Translations under genes and position numbers: made by a program
Source of the DNA: Antilocapra americana
Lineage: Eukaryota; Chordata; Mammalia; Artiodactyla; Antilocapridae
Direction: 5' to 3'
Assembly (NCBI GenBank): GCA_007570785.1
Contig: ML660774.1
Coordinates: 14,407,111 to 14,471,110, forward strand
DNA: 64,000 bases
The notes under the pieces: model-generated
Seen by the model: only the letters and a program-made list of their open reading frames with translations
Databases searched by the model: none
What the model was told of the DNA's origin: nothing
In this document: positions 61,550 to 64,000 of the stretch, piece by piece
How the letters are laid out: each line of letters begins with the position of its first letter
How positions within the stretch are numbered: position 1 is the stretch's first letter

Positions 61550-61903
61550 CAAATAATAAAACTGAGGCTCAGGAAGGGTCCCTTAGGGTCAAAAGCAGAA
61601 GATAAAGTCTTCCCTGCTTCACTCCTCCACTGGGACTGCCCATCTCTAAGCTTCTTGGGGATGGGCTGTGCCCATTGCAGATGGCTGGACCAGTTTGTGG
61701 GGGAGGGGGTTGGACAGGATACAGGTGGAAGGACAGCAGGCATCACTAGTGGGTAGACTTTGAAAACACCCACCACCACCACCCAAGTACCAAGGGCACC
61801 ATAGGCAAAGCAGTCTTTAGTTTCATCAACAGGTTTAAGATTATTAGCAAATTTCTAAACTCTCTGGATCTCAGTTTTATCATTTCTAAATTAAATGGCT
61901 TAT

Positions 61904-62125
61904 CCATGTCCATGTTAGTTGCTCAGTTGTGTCTGACTCTTTGTCACTCCATGGACTATAGCCTGCCAGGCTCCTCTGTCCATGGAATTCTCTAGGTAAG
62001 AATACTGGAGTGGGTTGGAGTGAGTTGCCTTTCCCTTCTCCAGGGGATCTTCCCAACCCAGGGATTGAACCCAGTTCTTCCATATTGCAGGCAGATTCTT
62101 TACTATCTGAGCCACCAGAGAAGCC
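61904..62125 (-). mobile_element. Bov-tA SINE, antisense
   Basis: Complete copy from TTAGTTGCTCAGTTGTGTCT to CTGAGCCACCAGAGAAGCC. TTAAATGGCTTAT (61891-61903) and TTAAATGGATTAT (62126-62138) are a 13-bp duplication with one mismatch. A small internal duplication (GTGGGTTGGAGTGAGTTG) is present. Confidence 0.95.
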
Positions 62126-62222
62126 TTAAATGGATTATATTTGACCTCTAAGATCCAGCTTCAACATTGTGTGATTCTGTTAAACATATCTATCAAATGC
62201 TTAATTTCTAATAGTAAAAAGG

Positions 62223-62223
<1 letters not shown>

Positions 62224-62269
<46 letters not shown>
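62224..62269. repeat. (AT)n microsatellite
   Basis: About 21 uninterrupted AT dinucleotides. Confidence 0.97.
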
Positions 62270-62272
<3 letters not shown>

Positions 62273-64000
62273 GGGAAATACTACTGTTATTTTTATACTG
62301 AGTTTTATGTTTATGTTAATAGGAAGGAAAAGACAGCTCTCCCCAAGGACCAGTTCTTATAAATTCATACAAAATAAGTTGAAGAAATCTTTCACGTTTA
62401 TTAAGTATCAAACAAGCAGGAACTAGAATTTGGATTAGTGCCAACAGACTAATTAGAATTAACTAGAATTTCATTCATTCATGTATATCTAGTACCAAAA
62501 CATGTTTAGAAACAAAAATTAATAGTTTTATATAAGTATGTGATGCTCAAGGCTTTTTTAGGGAAAATAAGCATCCCAAGTAAAAGCACAGTGTGCTTAT
62601 TACAAAGAGTTTATTTAAGAATGATATAGGAAGAGTACAACCTAGGCTAGAAACATTTTCTTCCTCTCCTCTCCATGCCTCTGGCAAAAATAGAAATAAA
62701 AATTCTGGCTCTCATAATCATCTCAGGTATTACCTGCCCAGCAATCCTGCTTCATTTTCCAGCCCATCCACCTTCCTCCTCTGGTAGGTCACTGTGTCAG
62801 TTCCGTTCTCAAATCTTTAACAACTCCTCACCTGCATTCTCACATGACCTTTTTCTGTTTTACTGAGAAAACAGCAATGATGAAAAGAAACATCCAGGGG
62901 AAATGGATGAAGATGCTCTAAGGTACAAACTTCTAGTTATGAGATGAGTAAACCCTGGGACATAATGTACACATGTTGACTATACACAGTTAAGAACACT
63001 GTGTTGTACTTCTCAAAGTTGCTGAGTGGAAGCATTCTGACCATATAATGAGAGGAAACAAAGTACTATTAGTCACAACCAAGCCTTCCACCTTGTATTT
63101 CATCTCCTGATGTCACCCCCTGCTTGAAATACTCTAGTCACACTGATTCTTAACTATATCATGCTTTCTTCTGCTTTAGAACCTTAGAGTTTCAGTTCAT
63201 TCTTCCTGAAATGTTCTTCTCATTCTCTTCCTTCATGCTTCTATTTAAATGTTATTTGGTTGTAAAGACCATACTGAACACTCTAAATATCAGAACAAGG
63301 CCCTGACCTCCACACTCTTGTTTTCCACAACATTCTTCCACTCTGATGACATGTGCTTGTTTACTTGTTTATTAAATAATTTTTTTCTTATTATACTATA
63401 AGCTTGATGGGAATAGTTATCTTGTCTGTTTTCTTCCTTGTATTATTGATTCCAGCTCAAAATCTGACACCTTGTAGGTGCACAACAAATGTTTGTTAAA
63501 TAAATACACAGATAGTGGAAAATAAATCCTACAATATGATTTCAAAATGTATTTCCACTTATAACTAATTGCTTTCTAATCTCTAATCTGCATTGCACCT
63601 TGCTTGGGGGCATTCAATATATGATGTGAGAGATTAAAGCCTTTGAGAATATTGTTGAAGAAGAAAGAGGTATTTATAGGTGAATGGAAACAACTTTTTC
63701 TTCTCAGGGTTTGGAGAGTGAAGTAAACAGCATCTGGTTAACCTCTGTTCAATTGGTTTTTAAAATATACCCTCTACGTTAAATAGCCAACACGTACTGG
63801 AGATAAATCCAATCTTGAAGTAAATTCAGAAGAGGGCAATTAACATGCAAGCCAGCATTTGTGACCTAGATAAAGCAGGTTGACCAGCTGGAAGGATAAT
63901 TAGCTTTGGAAATAGATCTGGATTCAAATCTCAGCCCTGCCACCTACTAATGATAAACCTTGAATGAATTATTTAATCCTTCTGAGCCCCATTGTCCTCA
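62270..64000. other. Unannotated intergenic stretch at right end
   Basis: No exon or young SINE recognised. The text at 63080-63490 (TTTAGAACCTTAGAGTTTCA, ATGGGAATAGTTATCTTGTC, CACAACAAATGTTTGTTAAA) resembles very old MIR/L2-type SINE or LINE remnants but is too diverged to call. Confidence 0.5.

Noticed and set aside
61322..61782. 144- and 146-codon ORFs on both strands
   Set aside because: Both run through an antisense Bov-tA SINE; the translated SINE text is familiar from many copies here.
62224..62269. Array-like repetition as a CRISPR candidate
   Set aside because: A dinucleotide microsatellite in a mammalian genome; no repeat-spacer structure.

Overview
The window is mammalian nuclear DNA from a ruminant, most likely a bovid such as cattle, sheep or goat. 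It is AT-rich and full of ruminant-specific retroelements: tRNA-Glu-headed Bov-tA SINEs in mono-, di- and trimeric forms, BovB (RTE-type LINE) 3' ends, and ruminant L1 tails. I cannot tell the species from sequence alone. There are no bacterial operons, CRISPR arrays or phage-like gene clusters.

The only protein-coding gene I can support is the 3' end of zeta-sarcoglycan (SGCZ) on the + strand. Three exons are present: 3773-3845 (73 nt), 17685-17808 (124 nt) and 26295-26489 (195 nt including TGA). All have canonical GT/AG splice sites, and the reading phase closes exactly across both junctions. Together they encode about the last 130 residues: the distal part of the extracellular sarcoglycan domain and the C-terminal cysteine cluster. 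Positions 1-3772 are the end of the preceding intron, 3846-17684 and 17809-26294 are complete introns, and the 3' UTR starts at 26490. Candidate poly(A) signals lie near 27432 and 27770.

The rest, including the roughly 36 kb downstream of the gene, is intronic or intergenic. It holds about 25 SINE copies or fragments (many with target-site duplications), five BovB 3' fragments, and four ruminant L1 segments. One of those is an intact-ended 3' insertion with a 12-bp duplication, and one is a twin-primed 5' inversion. There is also older L1 sequence, a detached GC-rich segment resembling an antisense L1 5' UTR (about 42.06-43.50 kb), a solo retroviral LTR (47262-47937), two MLT1-like LTRs near the right end, a MER53/miR-1302-like palindrome, a mariner/miR-2284-like hairpin and several microsatellites.

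The least expected structures are two long inverted repeats. One has arms of about 154 bp at roughly 90% identity (7947-8100 / 8595-8748). The other has arms of about 84 bp that enclose a truncated BovB copy (39103-39187 / 39477-39560). A SINE at 15.05-15.39 kb is internally scrambled with repeated junction motifs. I found no evidence of a new multi-gene system; the interest here is in mobile-element mechanics and possible hairpin RNAs.
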